From Symbiodinium natans (Eukaryota; Sar; Dinophyceae; Suessiales; Symbiodiniaceae), in assembly GCA_905221605.1 (NCBI GenBank), contig CAJNDS010002500.1, positions 150,001-212,000 on the forward strand: DNA of 62,000 nt, in the 5' to 3' direction. Shown piece by piece: positions 1-11,535 of this stretch (positions within the stretch are counted from its first letter, which is position 1; each line of letters begins with the position of its first letter). The position numbers and the translations under genes were made by a program. The notes beneath the pieces were generated by a model. That model saw nothing but the letters and a program-made list of their open reading frames with translations, was not told the DNA's origin and searched no databases.

Positions 1-1398
1 AGTTGTATGAGGAATGGCAGAAGGCCATCCGCTTCGGCCCGGGACAAGATACCCGGCAACAAGGGCGGGCTGGTGGGCTAACGCTTCGTGATACCCGAGG
101 ATTGCTGAATTGAGCAAAGGATTTACCTTGCACTGGGAGGCTCCGTGAACGAACGTCAATGCAGTGAGTCTGAACCTGGCTAAAGTGGCAGTTTCATCAA
201 ACGCAGAAAAGTCGGAAGAAAACAAACTCCCAGCGTTGCCGGATGAGAAGTCGTCTCCCAAGGACGCGCTGTTGTGGAATATCGAGGAAGTGGATTCAGC
301 GCATGCGCTGAAATGTTTCCAAAACAATTCCTCACCAGTGCCAACGTGCCCAACCCCCGCCAAAACAGGTGTGTTGGTATGGGCGTGGGGACAGGCAAGG
401 TCCTTCTTCTCCGCGCTTGTTTGGGCCTGCGTCAGAATACGGGCAAGGAGCCCGTCTTCAAATGTTTGCACTTTGAGCGTCCGCCATCTCTGCAATTCGA
501 GTGGCTTGCCACTATCATCTTCAACTTTGGGCGTCTTAGTGGGCTCATCCTTTTCCGCAATGATGTGCGGCATAATCAGCCCCTGTTGTGCAAGCCACAG
601 CCCGTCCGACAGTTTGTCATAAGGGGCGAGAGCAAGTCCAAGGACGCGAAGTGTCTGGAACTTGGTCAGAGCGAGATCATCCCATTGTTGCATGATCTCA
701 GCCTTGGTGCCCTGCTCTTGATGGCTGTCGGTGCCAAGTTGCTTGTTCAGCGCAAGGATGACAGAGTTGGGTACGAGATCAGAAGCCCCTGCACTTTTGC
801 AGGGCTTTTCATCTATGTATGCTCTCGGAAATCCCGTTGTGATAAATTTGTCTAATGCGACCCATTCCTCATGGCCAGAAATACGGCTGAACACTGCCCC
901 CCAGCTCCACGATGATGGGGCATTGGGCGGTTCGTCCGGGAGGAATGCCTTGTTGGCAAGGTATGCAGACTTGACTTCTTCTGCTGTCCCTTTGGGCATG
1001 CGGTACTTGTCGACGTCAGCGTACTTTGCGCAAACGGCTTTGACATCCTCATCAATTTCCGTTTTGAATGGCTGGGGCTGCTTGGGGCAGACATGTGTTG
1101 CTCCAAGCTCATTGCCTGCACTAGCTTGCGCAAATGAAGACATGAACCCAGTCCCATAAAGCCTCAAGGGGTCAAAGATGGCTGAATTCTGGTACTGCTC
1201 CAATGTCATTCTGGTGACAATGCCTGGTGACTCTCCATCTCCCTTGATGGAAGAGACACAAGCTGGGCAGAGCCACTGAACAAGAGCTTGGTCAGGCCCA
1301 GTGCACGTCGCCTGGGCGACCCAGTCTCTGAGAGCATAACCTTGAGCGACTTTGATGGTGGTCGCAATCCCGATTGCCGAAATAGTCGCGGCGAGCCA
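1..1398 (-). CDS. RNA-virus RdRp-like frame (endogenous viral element), open at left edge
   Basis: A minus-strand frame (codons at 1-3, 4-6 and so on) has no stop from the TGA at 1399-1401 to the left edge, about 466 codons. Near its end it reads SSDFSAFDETA; DFSAFD (196-213) fits motif A (D-x4-D) of RNA-dependent RNA polymerases. About 53 residues later comes RSGWPSA (16-36), which resembles motif B (SG-x3-T/S). Motif C (GDD) would lie beyond the edge. The upstream part has Trp and Cys residues and no cellular family I recognise. Reverse transcriptase is less likely because motif A there lacks the second Asp. RNA-virus insertions of the dinoRNAV (Alvernaviridae-like) kind are known in symbiotic dinoflagellates; that this is one is inference. 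The long open frame suggests a recent or selected insertion. It may be translated by a -1 shift from the frame upstream. Confidence 0.6.
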
Positions 1399-2150
1399 TC
1401 ATCGCAGACATTCGCAATCAACTCAGCTCTGAAACCAACGTCAAGCTCGTCAACGGTGTAGAACGGATCACATTGCGTCAAGGTCCTGAAAGCCGTGTTC
1501 AGATGTCCTGATCTCTGGCATGCAAGGCACTTGCTGTGAGCAGTAGTGGTGCCTCCCCAGGACTGCTCAGTGACTTCCGCATGAGGTGCTTGAAGGTTCC
1601 ATATTTCATCATCCCTTTTCTTCCTCTTAACCCTGTCGAAAAACTTGTTCTTCTTTTTCTTCCTGGAAATCTGAAGAATGAACTCGTACGCGTCAGGCTT
1701 GTTCCTTCTCGCATTGTACTTCTTCCATATCCACCTTAACAATGCGGTAACGCCGAGAAATGCTGCGAGTCCAAGTGCTCCAGCAATCGCTCCGGAAAGG
1801 ACGAGGCTATAGCCGTAACCGACCTTGCCAAGAACGTTGCACAGACTCCTCAAGGCTGCAATGAGGGGAACCCTTGCCGGCGTTGAAGGCGTGAAGTACG
1901 GGGCCTGGGGCAAAACCTCTGCCCTTTCTTGGGCGTTGATGTACGCAACAGCGGTTCCGTACTCAACGACCGTTTTGCCGAACGTTTTAGGGTCCTCACG
2001 TGTGACTTTGTTGGCTGCTTTCTCAACGTTGATCCCAGTGGATGGAAGAGCAACCCCGAACTGTTTATCGGATATAGACTGATCAGTCCAAACGATTTCT
2101 TCATGAGTCGGGGGGGGATCAAATTCTGCGAGTATCCCCTTGATCGCTGC
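1206..2150 (-). CDS. Upstream frame of the virus-like element, membrane segment plus basic region
   Basis: This minus-strand frame is open from the GA tract near 2150 down to a TGA at 1206. It has no ATG in its first part, so the 5' end is missing or lies across the microsatellite. In order it shows an acidic stretch, a Tyr/Gly-rich transmembrane helix (about 1720-1810, SGAIAGALGLAAFLGV), a Lys/Arg cluster (KKKKNKFF, about 1650), and a Cys/His stretch (KCLACQ). It overlaps the RdRp-like frame at 1206-1398 in the -1 relation. Protein-like composition moves from this frame to the other near 1390. A membrane/protease/VPg-like part ahead of the polymerase is the plan of sobemo-like viruses, but I see no sure protease triad. 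A one-base deletion in a dead copy would look the same. Confidence 0.45.
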   Translation of the reverse strand, partial: AAIKGILAEFDPPPTHEEIVWTDQSISDKQFGVALPSTGINVEKAANKVTREDPKTFGKTVVEYGTAVAYINAQERAEVLPQAPYFTPSTPARVPLIAALRSLCNVLGKVGYGYSLVLSGAIAGALGLAAFLGVTALLRWIWKKYNARRNKPDAYEFILQISRKKKKNKFFDRVKRKKRDDEIWNLQAPHAEVTEQSWGGTTTAHSKCLACQRSGHLNTAFRTLTQCDPFYTVDELDVGFRAELIANVCDDGSPRLFRQSGLRPPSKSLKVMLSETGSPRRRALGLTKLLFSGSAQLVSLPSREMESHQALSPE

Positions 2151-2157
2151 AGAAATC

Positions 2158-2619
<462 letters not shown>

Positions 2620-2620
<1 letters not shown>

Positions 2621-3370
2621 AAGGGTTGGCGCATGAACGTCAAATGTCGACGATTAGGATTCGAATCAAATGTGACGTCACCCGCAGCAGGCAAGAGCTT
2701 CCTAGAACACGATCCTGGATTCGCAAATTGCAAAGTGCATGGGGGATTGCTCTCACACAATCACCATTCTGCCAAAGTGATATGTGTCCGACGTGCCAAA
2801 AACTACCCACTCCATACCCAGTGTATCGAGCAGCTTTCATGTGCACTAATGGATTCTTGAGGGCGCAATGGCTTTAGCCCACCCGCCTATCAGGGATATG
2901 ACCGCAGATGACCTACATAACATGCAAAATGCCTAGACCGGCGGCCACGCCTCGTAACACGTGACTTTAGGTAACCATTTCATGTGGGCAGTCCTTCTTG
3001 CAAACCCTTGTTGGAACAATCAAGTTTTTTCAGGCGCGCCCGAAAGTAAGTTCCCTAGCGGTTGCCCACGTGTTCACGAGACCATCCTGCTTGCATGCGG
3101 AGCCATCTCTGCTCACAGACATTTCCTCTTGTGCATTGGTGTGTCGCATAGTGTACTTTGCGGTCACTTGGGGGTGGTCTTGGGAGCTGGTTAGTACATA
3201 ATTTAGTAATTTAGTATACTTGACAGTTTATACACCCACACGTGCGAAAGCTGATTCTGACACATCTTCGCAACTCATGGAGGGAAGCATGCTCAGAGTG
3301 CTGTGCTCAGAGTCCGGCCGCAACTCCCGGACGCCGTGGCCATCGTCTGTAGCCCAGGTAAGCCTGATTT
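2620..3370. other. No supported gene
   Basis: Unique sequence with short overlapping ORFs on both strands; none has a recognisable motif. A splice-donor-like CAG|GTAAGC lies at about 3357 on the plus strand. Confidence 0.5.
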
Positions 3371-3412
3371 CGGGTTTAGGGTTTAGGCTTTAGGGTTTAG
3401 GGTTTAGGATGA
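3371..3412. repeat. Interstitial telomere-like block (TTTAGGG)
   Basis: About six units of the plant/dinoflagellate-type heptamer TTTAGGG with one variant. Confidence 0.9.
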
Positions 3413-3463
3413 ACCGCTTGTAGCCCTGGTTGGAGATGCAAAACGGGAACACACACCAAAAAA

Positions 3464-3548
3464 AAAAAGACGAACACACACACACACACACAAACAAACA
3501 AACAAACAAACAAACAAACAAACAAACAAACAAACAAACAAACAAACA
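3464..3548. repeat. CA and CAAA microsatellite
   Basis: A short poly-A and CA run followed by about 15 CAAA units. Confidence 0.95.
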
Positions 3549-3703
3549 ATGATCATCCCCGAGACGACGTATGTGTGCTTGCATTCTTAAACCCTACTCA
3601 CAGAACTCACAATCTGCCCAGGCGCCAATGGAATGGCCCCGCCGAGCCCCAGCAAGGCTGCCCCATCACGGAATGGAGAGCCTTCGGTGATGCTCGAGAC
3701 ATT

Positions 3704-3812
3704 TGGGGGTTTACGATATTGGGGGGTACCTTTTTGGGGTCCTTCTTCCCAGGGAATCAATCCTACTATGTGGGGGGTCTATATTAGGGGCACCTTATTT
3801 CGCAAACCCCCA
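3704..3812. mobile_element. Foldback element, family GGGGGTTTACGA, copy 1
   Basis: The left end TGGGGGTTTACGATATT is mirrored by TCGCAAACCCCCA at the right end, about 109 bp apart. Inside are GGGGGGTACC and GGGGTCCTT blocks shared with the copy at 32093-32200. No coding capacity; a short non-autonomous inverted-repeat (MITE-like) element fits best. Confidence 0.5.
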
Positions 3813-3935
3813 TTTCATGGTCCCCCTTTCATTCCAAGGGGGGATTGCAGTTGTCACCAGCTGGCCTGTGCTGCTGGAGCTTGCCTGTGCCGAGCACTCG
3901 CAGCACGAGCCGCTGTCCTCTCGCCGCGTACCCTG

Positions 3936-3990
3936 AACCCTAAACCCCAAACCCCAAACCCTAAACCCTAAACCCTAAACCCTAAACCCT
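3936..3990. repeat. Interstitial telomere-like block (CCCTAAA)
   Basis: Heptamer array in the orientation opposite to 3371-3412. Confidence 0.9.
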
Positions 3991-3994
3991 GCTG

Positions 3995-4338
3995 GGCTGC
4001 AGGATCTGGATGGCTCCATGCAAAACGCCGCAAGCAAGCGACCGCAAGTCATGGAGAATTCCCTCTTGCGCAGCGCGGTCCTCCTTGACCTTGTCGGCTC
4101 CCGCCAACAAAGCGGCGGATCCCCACAAACCAGCAACCTGCAGAAGCTCCGCCGAACTCTCTAGGGAGGGTTGGCCCATGCTTTCAAGATCTGCACTGCA
4201 CTCCAAACGCACATAGCTCACGGCGCAATGGCCCCTGGCTGCTGGCAATTCAAGGAATGAGTACACACGAGCACCAGAGAGCCGCAGAAAACAGCGGAAA
4301 GCCCAGGAGCCGCCGGTGGGATGAAGCACAAAGGGCAT
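3995..4338 (-). CDS. Possible exon of unrecognised helical protein
   Basis: A minus-strand open frame of about 115 codons reads as an amphipathic helical protein (for example DLESMGQPSLESSAELLQ, then GADKVKEDRAAQ). It ends at a donor-like border beside the telomere block. The plus strand also has a plausible frame behind CTGCAG at about 4003, so the strand is not settled. No family recognised. Confidence 0.3.
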
Positions 4339-4339
4339 G

Positions 4340-6295
4340 CCTCAGTGCTGAGGCTTCACTTCCTTCAGTTCAGCTTAGGTCTTTAATCTCATTGGGTTCT
4401 GGTAATTCAAAAAAGATCGACTTGAAAATTCGTTCATGGCTTTGCCTTGCAGACAAAAAAGGAAGGGGGACGGGAAGCGCACAGGAAAACGATGAACCCT
4501 GACAGGCGCGCCATCGGAACAGCGCAGGAGTGAGGCAGCTTCCGATGGCTCGGAATGCCGATTGTCAGCTCGGCAAGCGTTTCTTTCTGGATGGCGTGGG
4601 GGCTGCGCAAGTTGTGGTCTAACTAGCTACGAATACCATGAAGAAGGGGAGGCTACAGGGGCAACTACAGGCAAACTTATTCTGATAATGGCTACTTGGC
4701 AACAGGCCATTCGTGCTGCCGCTAAGCTGCGGGTTTGAGACTGTTTTTGCGCTTGGGCCGCAAAAACCGAAAGCTGTCAACATGAACGAGATATACATGA
4801 GTTGAGCACTATCTCGCAGCAACAGCGGTGGAGAGCCAGCAAAAATCGACAATTCGAGGTGGCAACAGAGCACGGGCACGCGCCTTCAGGCTCCGGTATT
4901 CGGCGACCTCAGGAAACAGCATGCTGATCAGTGCTGACCCGTGTCCAACCCCAAAAAAGCTGCATGCTCACGTGTTAGATTCCGATGTACAACGGCGTGG
5001 CAAGGACACGGCAGAGACACAAGTTCCCAGCCCGAGGAGCTCTCACAGAAGTGGCATCGAGGGCCAACACCAATGCCATCGACGTGATCAGGAAGACCCG
5101 TTGCGAGAATGCAGCTTGCAGGGATGGTGACATCATCGTCGTCATCATCAACACCAGCAGCTGCACCAACAGCGGCAAGCAGCAGTAGCAGCAGCCCGGA
5201 ATGAGGGGTAGCACAATGCACGGCAACCGTGGCCCGCAGCATCGCTTGGCCATCCGGACTCAAGCAGGAGATCATTCCATCTCAAGAGCCCGAAATCGCA
5301 TGCGTCCTTACATCCTCTTGCTGGCTACTGCTAGCTCTTACGATGCTTTCGCAAAACCACACACCTCCTTTTTCATCTCTGAAGCGGAGGCTTTTTCGGA
5401 GCTGAGCCTTGGACCTGCTCCGGCATCAGGGAGAGGGAAATGCCAGTTCCAAGGTCCTGGTCCCAGCAAGCGTCAGAGAGGCAGAGCACCCCAAAAAAAA
5501 AGGCAGAGCTTTTTCTCCCTAGGCCTGCACCCCCCACCCCAACCCCCAGTCATCCATCCCATCCCGAGACACTCGATCTTTCTTTCCTTTCTTACGCAGG
5601 TTTACGCAGCAAGCCCTGCATGAGTGGAAACAGTGGGTTGTTACAGGAGGTGCCGGGTGACGACTGCCCTTCTTCCTCTGTGCTCCTTGGGCCCGCTTAA
5701 AAGAGCGGCCGTGCTGGCCGGTGTTCATGTGACTCTCTGCGAGTCTTTTTCGCCTTCGTGGTGCCAGCACGGTAGCTCCTGTGTGGATCCACTTGACGCA
5801 CGTCATAGTATTGGTCGCTCGCTCTCTTCCTTGCTGTGCACATGACCCCCTGAAGGGGACCGTATCTCTCTCTCTCTCTCTCCTTTTCTTCTGCGCCCGT
5901 GACCAACGTGTCCTGAAGGTACTACCAGCGCTGTTCGCACGGGCTTGCAAGTCTTGAGGTGCACGGTTCTCTGTCCCTCCCTCGTTGACAACTTGACATC
6001 AGCTCTTGAAACCCTGTGCCGTTACCAAAGGCTCTCACTGCTCAGGTTTGATCGTTGCTCAGAGAAGTTTGCTTGGTCCGTTGAGCTTGCTTCCATATAT
6101 GTCGCACAGATGCAACCTGTGGGTCGAGCCTTGCTGCCCGTCGCAAGCCCATGGATCTGCTCACGGGTGAGGGCATACGCATACGCCTCAACAACTTCGT
6201 GGTCCACAGACGTTCGGGATCGAATCGTCGGGGAATGGTGGAGGATGGTGGAGGGAAGGTGTGGGCAGGGAGATGGGAGAGATGGAGGGAGAGGA

Positions 6296-6329
<34 letters not shown>

Positions 6330-7200
6330 ACAGAAAGCTTAAGAGAGAGAGAGAGAGAGTGAGTGAGAGCCAGACGCAAGAAGCCGAAAGCATGAGGAGT
6401 GAACAGTCTTGCCGTGCCTGGGATGGCAGATGGGGGACCTCGAACTCCTGGAAGTCACCCGAACCCGCCCTTTGCGCGCTGCCCGCCCCTTCCTGCAATA
6501 AGGGTCTTAAGAATTAGAACAGGGTTTTGGGGCTTCTTACAGTTTTTTTCATAAGAGGACCACAAGGTAACAGCATTCGTAATTATTCCGACCCCTACAT
6601 TAAGCCCACGCCGGTGCCTGGACATCCTTCACCCCCGCGCCCGCTTCGACCTCCGACTCCGCGACTCCAAGCCTGGGGCGATTTCTATCCCCCAAAACAC
6701 CCTATGTAAACCCAAACAACCCCGTAAACCCAGCCCTCTTAACCCTGAAAGCCTCTATGAACCCTGCAAACCCCCCGACAACCCAAAAGCCCTCCAAAAC
6801 CCTCTGAACTCCAAAAAGCCGGAGAGAGGAGAGGGGCCTCTCAAGGCCGAGAGATTGGGGATTGGGATGTGGCTCCCTTCCTGGGATGGGCGGATGCTGG
6901 GCCGGTCGCAGGAGCGGCTGGCCGGGCGCTGCATGGACCTCTGCCCAACCAAGGGGGTGTAGAGGAGAAGCTCTCCAAATCTCAATGGGGAAACGTGTCA
7001 AAAAGAGAGGTGGGAATAAGCTAACACAAACACGACCCGCAAAGGCAGCTCTGAAGAGCGAAGCGCACAGCGAATTCTGCTCTCCTTTCACGGCAGCTTC
7101 TGGGTTTGGGCTCCAGTGCTGGCCTCCAGCGCTGCCTCGCCTGAGCGCAGCTGCGTGTGAAGGAATCTCGTTAAGCCCTTTGAAGGCCAAAGCCTTCTGA
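4340..7200. other. No supported gene; short microsatellites
   Basis: Overlapping ORFs on both strands, none convincing. CT repeats at 5864-5882 and GA repeats at 6297-6362 inflate several of them. A helix-like C-terminus may lie on the minus strand at about 6022-6200 (stop near 6022), but nothing confirms it. Confidence 0.4.
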
Positions 7201-7356
7201 CAGAAATGCTCAGACCTTCACTTAGATAGCCATGGTCAACTCGTCTATTCTGGGGGTCAGGACCATCAGCGCGCCCATCCACGAACAACGAAACCAGGCC
7301 ACTTTCTGCGAAGACCGCCTCGGGCTCGCAGTGAGCTTCGGCACATGGCCACTTAC

Positions 7357-7462
7357 TCGGCAATGAAGGCAATGAAGGGCGTGTCCAGCAGTTGCTTCCA
7401 CACATGCAGCTTTATTGCATGCTGCTTGTACTCAGACAGCGGCCGCGACGTGGTGCCACTCC
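7357..7462 (-). CDS. Candidate internal exon with strong GTAAGT donor
   Basis: On the minus strand an acceptor CCGCAG at 7463 is followed by 106 bp of open frame (SEYKQHAIKLHVWKQLLDTP, then FIAFIA) and the consensus donor GTAAGT (7351-7356). A following segment at about 7215-7302 reads GLVSLFVDGRADGPDPQNRR and would join in phase if a short intron of about 55 bp is real. The protein is not recognised. Confidence 0.35.
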
Positions 7463-7479
7463 CTGCGGAACGGTGGGGC

Positions 7480-8690
7480 TGGCATGGCATGACATGACCG
7501 AAGGCTTTCTTGGCAGGACAACTGCAGCGCAAGAACCAGCGCACCCATCATCGACGGCCATGCCACCGACCTGAGGGGGCTGACTGTTTGCTCACATGCT
7601 TCGCCGTTCGCGCGGCCGGCTCGCGAAAAAAAACACACACTTTCAGCTCCCGGTTGAAGCTTCAATGCCGCACATACCGAAAAAAAAGGGTGTGTTCTGT
7701 TTTCCTATGGCCACTTCATGCCGCGGCTGCACCCCCATCAGTCCTTTGCCTCCAGAAGGAGAGGCCGAAACTTACCTACATCCTCTAGCGCTTGAATTCT
7801 GCATGGTGGCCTCAAGAGCACAACACATTTAAGGGCTTCCGATAATAGGGTCGTTTTGAGGTATATCAGGGGTACCCCTCTTTCAGAAGCATCATAAGAA
7901 AAAGTCCCGAGGCCAAGAGCGCGGCCACCCGACCCGGCGGTCCGCTAGCAGGCTCGGCACTGGCGGGCCTTGCGTGGCGCAAATAACTTCAATAGGGTTT
8001 ATTAGCTTCAGTCGGTTTCCGTACGAGCTTAGTCAGTTTTGGTATTTTCTAGGCCCGGCCTTAAGTAGGGACAAGAGTAAAAACAGCGCCTGAGAAGCAA
8101 CTTTGTGATGCTTTTGACGACCGCAGACTGACAAGAGGCAACCCCTGACCTCCACAAGTCCACATATGGGCTCAGCAGTTGTCACAGGCGTGGTTTTCTC
8201 ATCAAGATGCCTGACAGAACCAACCCAGACCCAGAAAAACATATATATATATATATATACATATATACATACACACACAACTCAGCACCGGACTGGGTCA
8301 ACTCTTCGCCCGGTTCGGCTTCTCCCCCATCTGCAGCCTTCGACTTCAGTGTTCGACTTGGAGATTCGGTCGTGGGGCGCACGGCTTTTTTCTCTGAAAC
8401 AGGTTTTGAATTATGGAATTATGGGGCCTTGAGGCCGAATTCGAGTTTCAGGGTCGGGGGGCCGGGGGGGGCAGGGGAAGGGAGGGCGGGGGAACCTCCA
8501 TCTTGCAATCAGTTGCTCCAGGAGCCTCCACGGGCTCAGGAAGAGGGGCGACTGCAAAGCTCACCTCAGAGTGGGTTCAGGGTTCAGGGTTTCGTCTCTC
8601 GCATCCTTAACCCCTCTAAGAACGCCAAAAAGCCCTCTCAGAAGCACCATGTAATCCGTAGACCCTGCAAACCTTCTACAGCCTCTTAGG
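7480..8690. other. No supported gene; short TA/CA microsatellite
   Basis: Unique sequence with a TATATA/CA tract at 8238-8280 and G-rich runs at 8456-8490. ORFs are short and contradictory. Confidence 0.4.
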
Positions 8691-8699
8691 CTTTGAGCC

Positions 8700-8826
8700 C
8701 TGACCCACCATACGTTCTTGTCACGTCCGACTTATCACAGCCAGAGCCACAGTTGCACCGGCTGTGAAGAGCCAGCCATCGGGGAGCTCTCCCTTCGAGA
8801 GGATCCTTCGGACCAGTGGATTGTTT
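8700..8826 (-). CDS. Possible C-terminal exon of a membrane protein
   Basis: The minus strand reads RRILSKGELPDGWLFTAG followed by a hydrophobic stretch and a stop near 8726. Short, with no family assigned. Confidence 0.22.
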
Positions 8827-9347
8827 AGCCCGGGCTCACTGTAGAGTTTATGCCTGCACCCTAAACCCTAAAAACCCAGAACCCCCTGGGTTTAGCCCCA
8901 TGGGCTTATGGGGAACCGACACAGAATGCTTGCACGGTGGTCGGGCACAACTTCCCGACCCCCTTGGTCCTTCCGCCCTCCACACCCCCAGGCCGCTTGA
9001 TGCAGGCGCAGAGCGTGAAGGCCTTGGACCTGAGAGGCTCCCTCTCTCGCTTTGGCTGTGGTGTTCGCGTTGGGCTTTCTCTATGTGACTCATGACCACG
9101 TAACTTTTGTTGCTCAACCACGAGGGTACAAGTCCAAAAGCAGCTCAGAGGTGACTGGGCGTAGAAATACAGCTTCGACCACGAGATGTACACTTCCGGC
9201 GTCTGCAGCAGTGCGCTCTCTCTTTCATTCGCAGAATGAATCTCTCTGGGGCTTTTTCTTCGTCGTACCGACTGGTACTGCATTTATCATATCATGAGTT
9301 CTTCTAGTTGCAGAATCTCCATCTGCGACCTGCACCCTGCCGTGGGG

Positions 9348-9680
9348 TCATGGCCAGGGCTCCGGCACGGCCGGGACATCAAAGGCATCACCGACGTCGG
9401 TGACATCAGCAACTTCTCCAGGGGAGGACCAGTCAGGCGTCAGGAAGACCTTGGCTTTGCGAAGTATGAGCACGGCGGGTATGCTTGCAGTCAGAACCAC
9501 AATTGTTTGTGCGTTCTCTAGCAGCTGCATCTCGCAGCGCTCGCGCCTACTGCGGGAAGAAGAGTTGTGGGCCGCAAGGAGTTTTACGGAATGGGCTGTG
9601 AGGCCAAAAGATGCTAGGGTTGAGCATAACCCAAGTGTCAAAGAACTGACAGTAGCATGTGCGCCCGACTCCTTAGTCAT
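9348..9680 (-). CDS. Possible membrane-protein fragment
   Basis: A 110-codon minus-strand frame contains one hydrophobic helix (AQTIVVLTASIPAVLIL) followed by KAKVFLTPDW and an acidic, Pro-rich C-terminus ending at a TGA. The composition is protein-like and no microsatellite is involved. Possibly the last exon of a gene whose other exons I cannot place. Confidence 0.3.
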   Translation of the reverse strand: MTKESGAHATVSSLTLGLCSTLASFGLTAHSVKLLAAHNSSSRSRRERCEMQLLENAQTIVVLTASIPAVLILRKAKVFLTPDWSSPGEVADVTDVGDAFDVPAVPEPWP

Positions 9681-10204
9681 TGAGTCATCCTGAACCCTGC
9701 CAGCCGAATGACTGCGGGGCAGTCCACGACGTAGGTGTGCGGGCCTGCGACACGATGGGACGCTTCAGGGGCGCTTAAGTTCGTTTAACAAGTCCCCTCG
9801 GACTACGGCCCGATACAGCCCGATACTGCTGTGCAGCAAGCAGACGAGGGTCTGGTCTCCTTACCGCTCTTACCCCCGCTCTACACAACCCTTCCCCCCA
9901 CGGCTTGGGCCCAATCCCTGCCCTGAGCCGGGCCCTCAACCCCGAAAGTGCCGTCATGGCTCTTGAAGGGTATTTGAAGCTGCGAGTCTACAATAGCCTC
10001 CATGCCTAAAGAAGTCAAGACCCTCACACTTTTAGTTTCGGATGCGGAAGCTCACCTTGCAAACACCTCTTGCCCACAGATACTCAGTTTTTGGCCGCGC
10101 CTGGATCAGCATCTTCCTCGATGAAGCGAGAGTTGTCTTCAGCTTCCTGCAGTGCTCAGGCGAAGGTGGGGGGGAGATTGAGGCGCTGGGTCAACTTGGG
10201 CCCA

Positions 10205-10590
10205 CCATCCTAAAACCCCTAAAAGCCCTGAATATCCCTCAACAAAAACCCTCAAAAAGCCCTAAAAGCCCTAGAAGCCCCAAAAGCCCTCAAAAAGCCC
10301 TAAAAACCCCAAAAGCCCTCAAAGCCCCAAAAACCCTATAAAAGCCCCATAAAGCACCCTTAAAAACAACCCTATAGAAGCCCTAGAGAGACTGTGAAGC
10401 TGCTAAGACGGACACGTGCTGACACGAGGGAATTCATGAGACACGAGGATTTCACGACCCGGGGCCCATCAGCCATGCCTGTGAGCTGACGGTTTGGGGT
10501 TTAGGGTTTAGGGTTTAGGGTTTAGGGCTCAGGGTTTTGGGTTTAGGGTTTAGGGTTTAGGGTTTGGGGTTTAGGGTTTAGGGTTTAGGG
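10205..10590. repeat. Degenerate AAAGCCCT array and TTTAGGG block
   Basis: 10205-10375 carries decayed AAAAGCCCT/AAAACCCT units. 10495-10590 is TTTAGGG with TTTGGGG variants, interrupted near 10527. Confidence 0.85.
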
Positions 10591-11410
10591 CTATTTATCT
10601 GGGAACCACCTGATCGACTCCCCTTCCCGAACGCTTGCGAAGGATTGCGAACGGAGTGCCTGGTGTCAAGCCCCATCCAAAACCCCAATGCAGCTTCCCA
10701 CCCCGAAACCGTAGAGCGAGATCTCTTCGCCGCGCATTCGGAACAAAAAACGGTGGAGAAGCCGCCCACTGCCCCGGGAAGATAGAGACCGAGAGCCCTG
10801 CCGTGCCTCCACTTGCTGAGAGTCCTCCGCGTCATCTGCCGGTGCCATGGATGGCCCAATTGCTCAAAGGATGCACAGGAGGCTTTCGGTGAAGAGCTTT
10901 CTGCGTGCGGGGGGAGCTTCAGGAGGCAGAACATCCTTACCGTGAACCCCCAAAGACCATATCAGACTCCCTGCTTCTCTGGCGCCTGCTCAGCATGACA
11001 CTCGCCATCACTCGCCCTTGAGACAGAGGCACAAGCACCACGTGATAATGCACCTCCCAGAGGTAACATACACGACAGCTCCTCATTGAAGGGCACATTT
11101 TCGGCTAACCACAGAGTCAGCATTAGTCAATCTCTGCGCATTCGGGGGATGTTGATCCGCTGCCGCAGGGCAGATGGGGGAACAAGAAAAAACACTTACC
11201 CCCCCCCCCCCCAACGAAAACAAAAATCCTCTTTGTGTCCACGGCGTTCGAACTTCTCTCGGGTCTTGGCCGTCGTCCCAAGATGGAGTAGGGAAGTTTG
11301 AAACCAGTGCTTTAGGATGGCGTGAGATCTGGGGACGTCAGCGCGGCTCGGCCGAGAACCAAGTCCAGGGGGTCTCTGAGCCGTCGTAAGCCTCTGCCCT
11401 TCTCCACAGC

Positions 11411-11535
11411 ACATCTATGACATGGGACCCCTCCCAGAGGTTTCCCCTCAGACCTGGCACTCCCTCTGTACACGGCTGCAGCAACGAATGCACTGGGTCT
11501 CGACGCTCAGTGACATTCCACCTGCAGCCTTCAGG
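11411..11535 (+). CDS. Candidate plus-strand exon, unrecognised
   Basis: After CTTCTCCACAG (ending 11410) the plus strand reads HIYDMGPLPEVSPQTWHSLC and then a helical stretch, open to about 11625. Codon and residue composition look coding. With 12531-12704 and 13121-13290 it may form one plus-strand gene, which would break the minus-strand trend here. Confidence 0.33.

Noticed and set aside
1-1398. Retrotransposon reverse transcriptase as the source of the left-edge frame
   Set aside because: The D-x4-D motif with following SGWPSA fits RdRp better; no YxDD, RNase H, integrase or gag zinc knuckle was seen. The frame is open at the edge, so this is not final.
3982-4216. Plus-strand exon reading DLDGSMQNAASKRPQVMEN
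   Set aside because: Also protein-like behind CTGCAG, but overlaps a longer minus-strand frame; strand undecidable, so only the minus call was listed, at low confidence.
4928-5275. 115-codon minus-strand ORF with Leu run and Asp run
   Set aside because: Resembles a signal peptide plus acidic stretch, but both come from trinucleotide-like repeats, and the plus strand is equally open.
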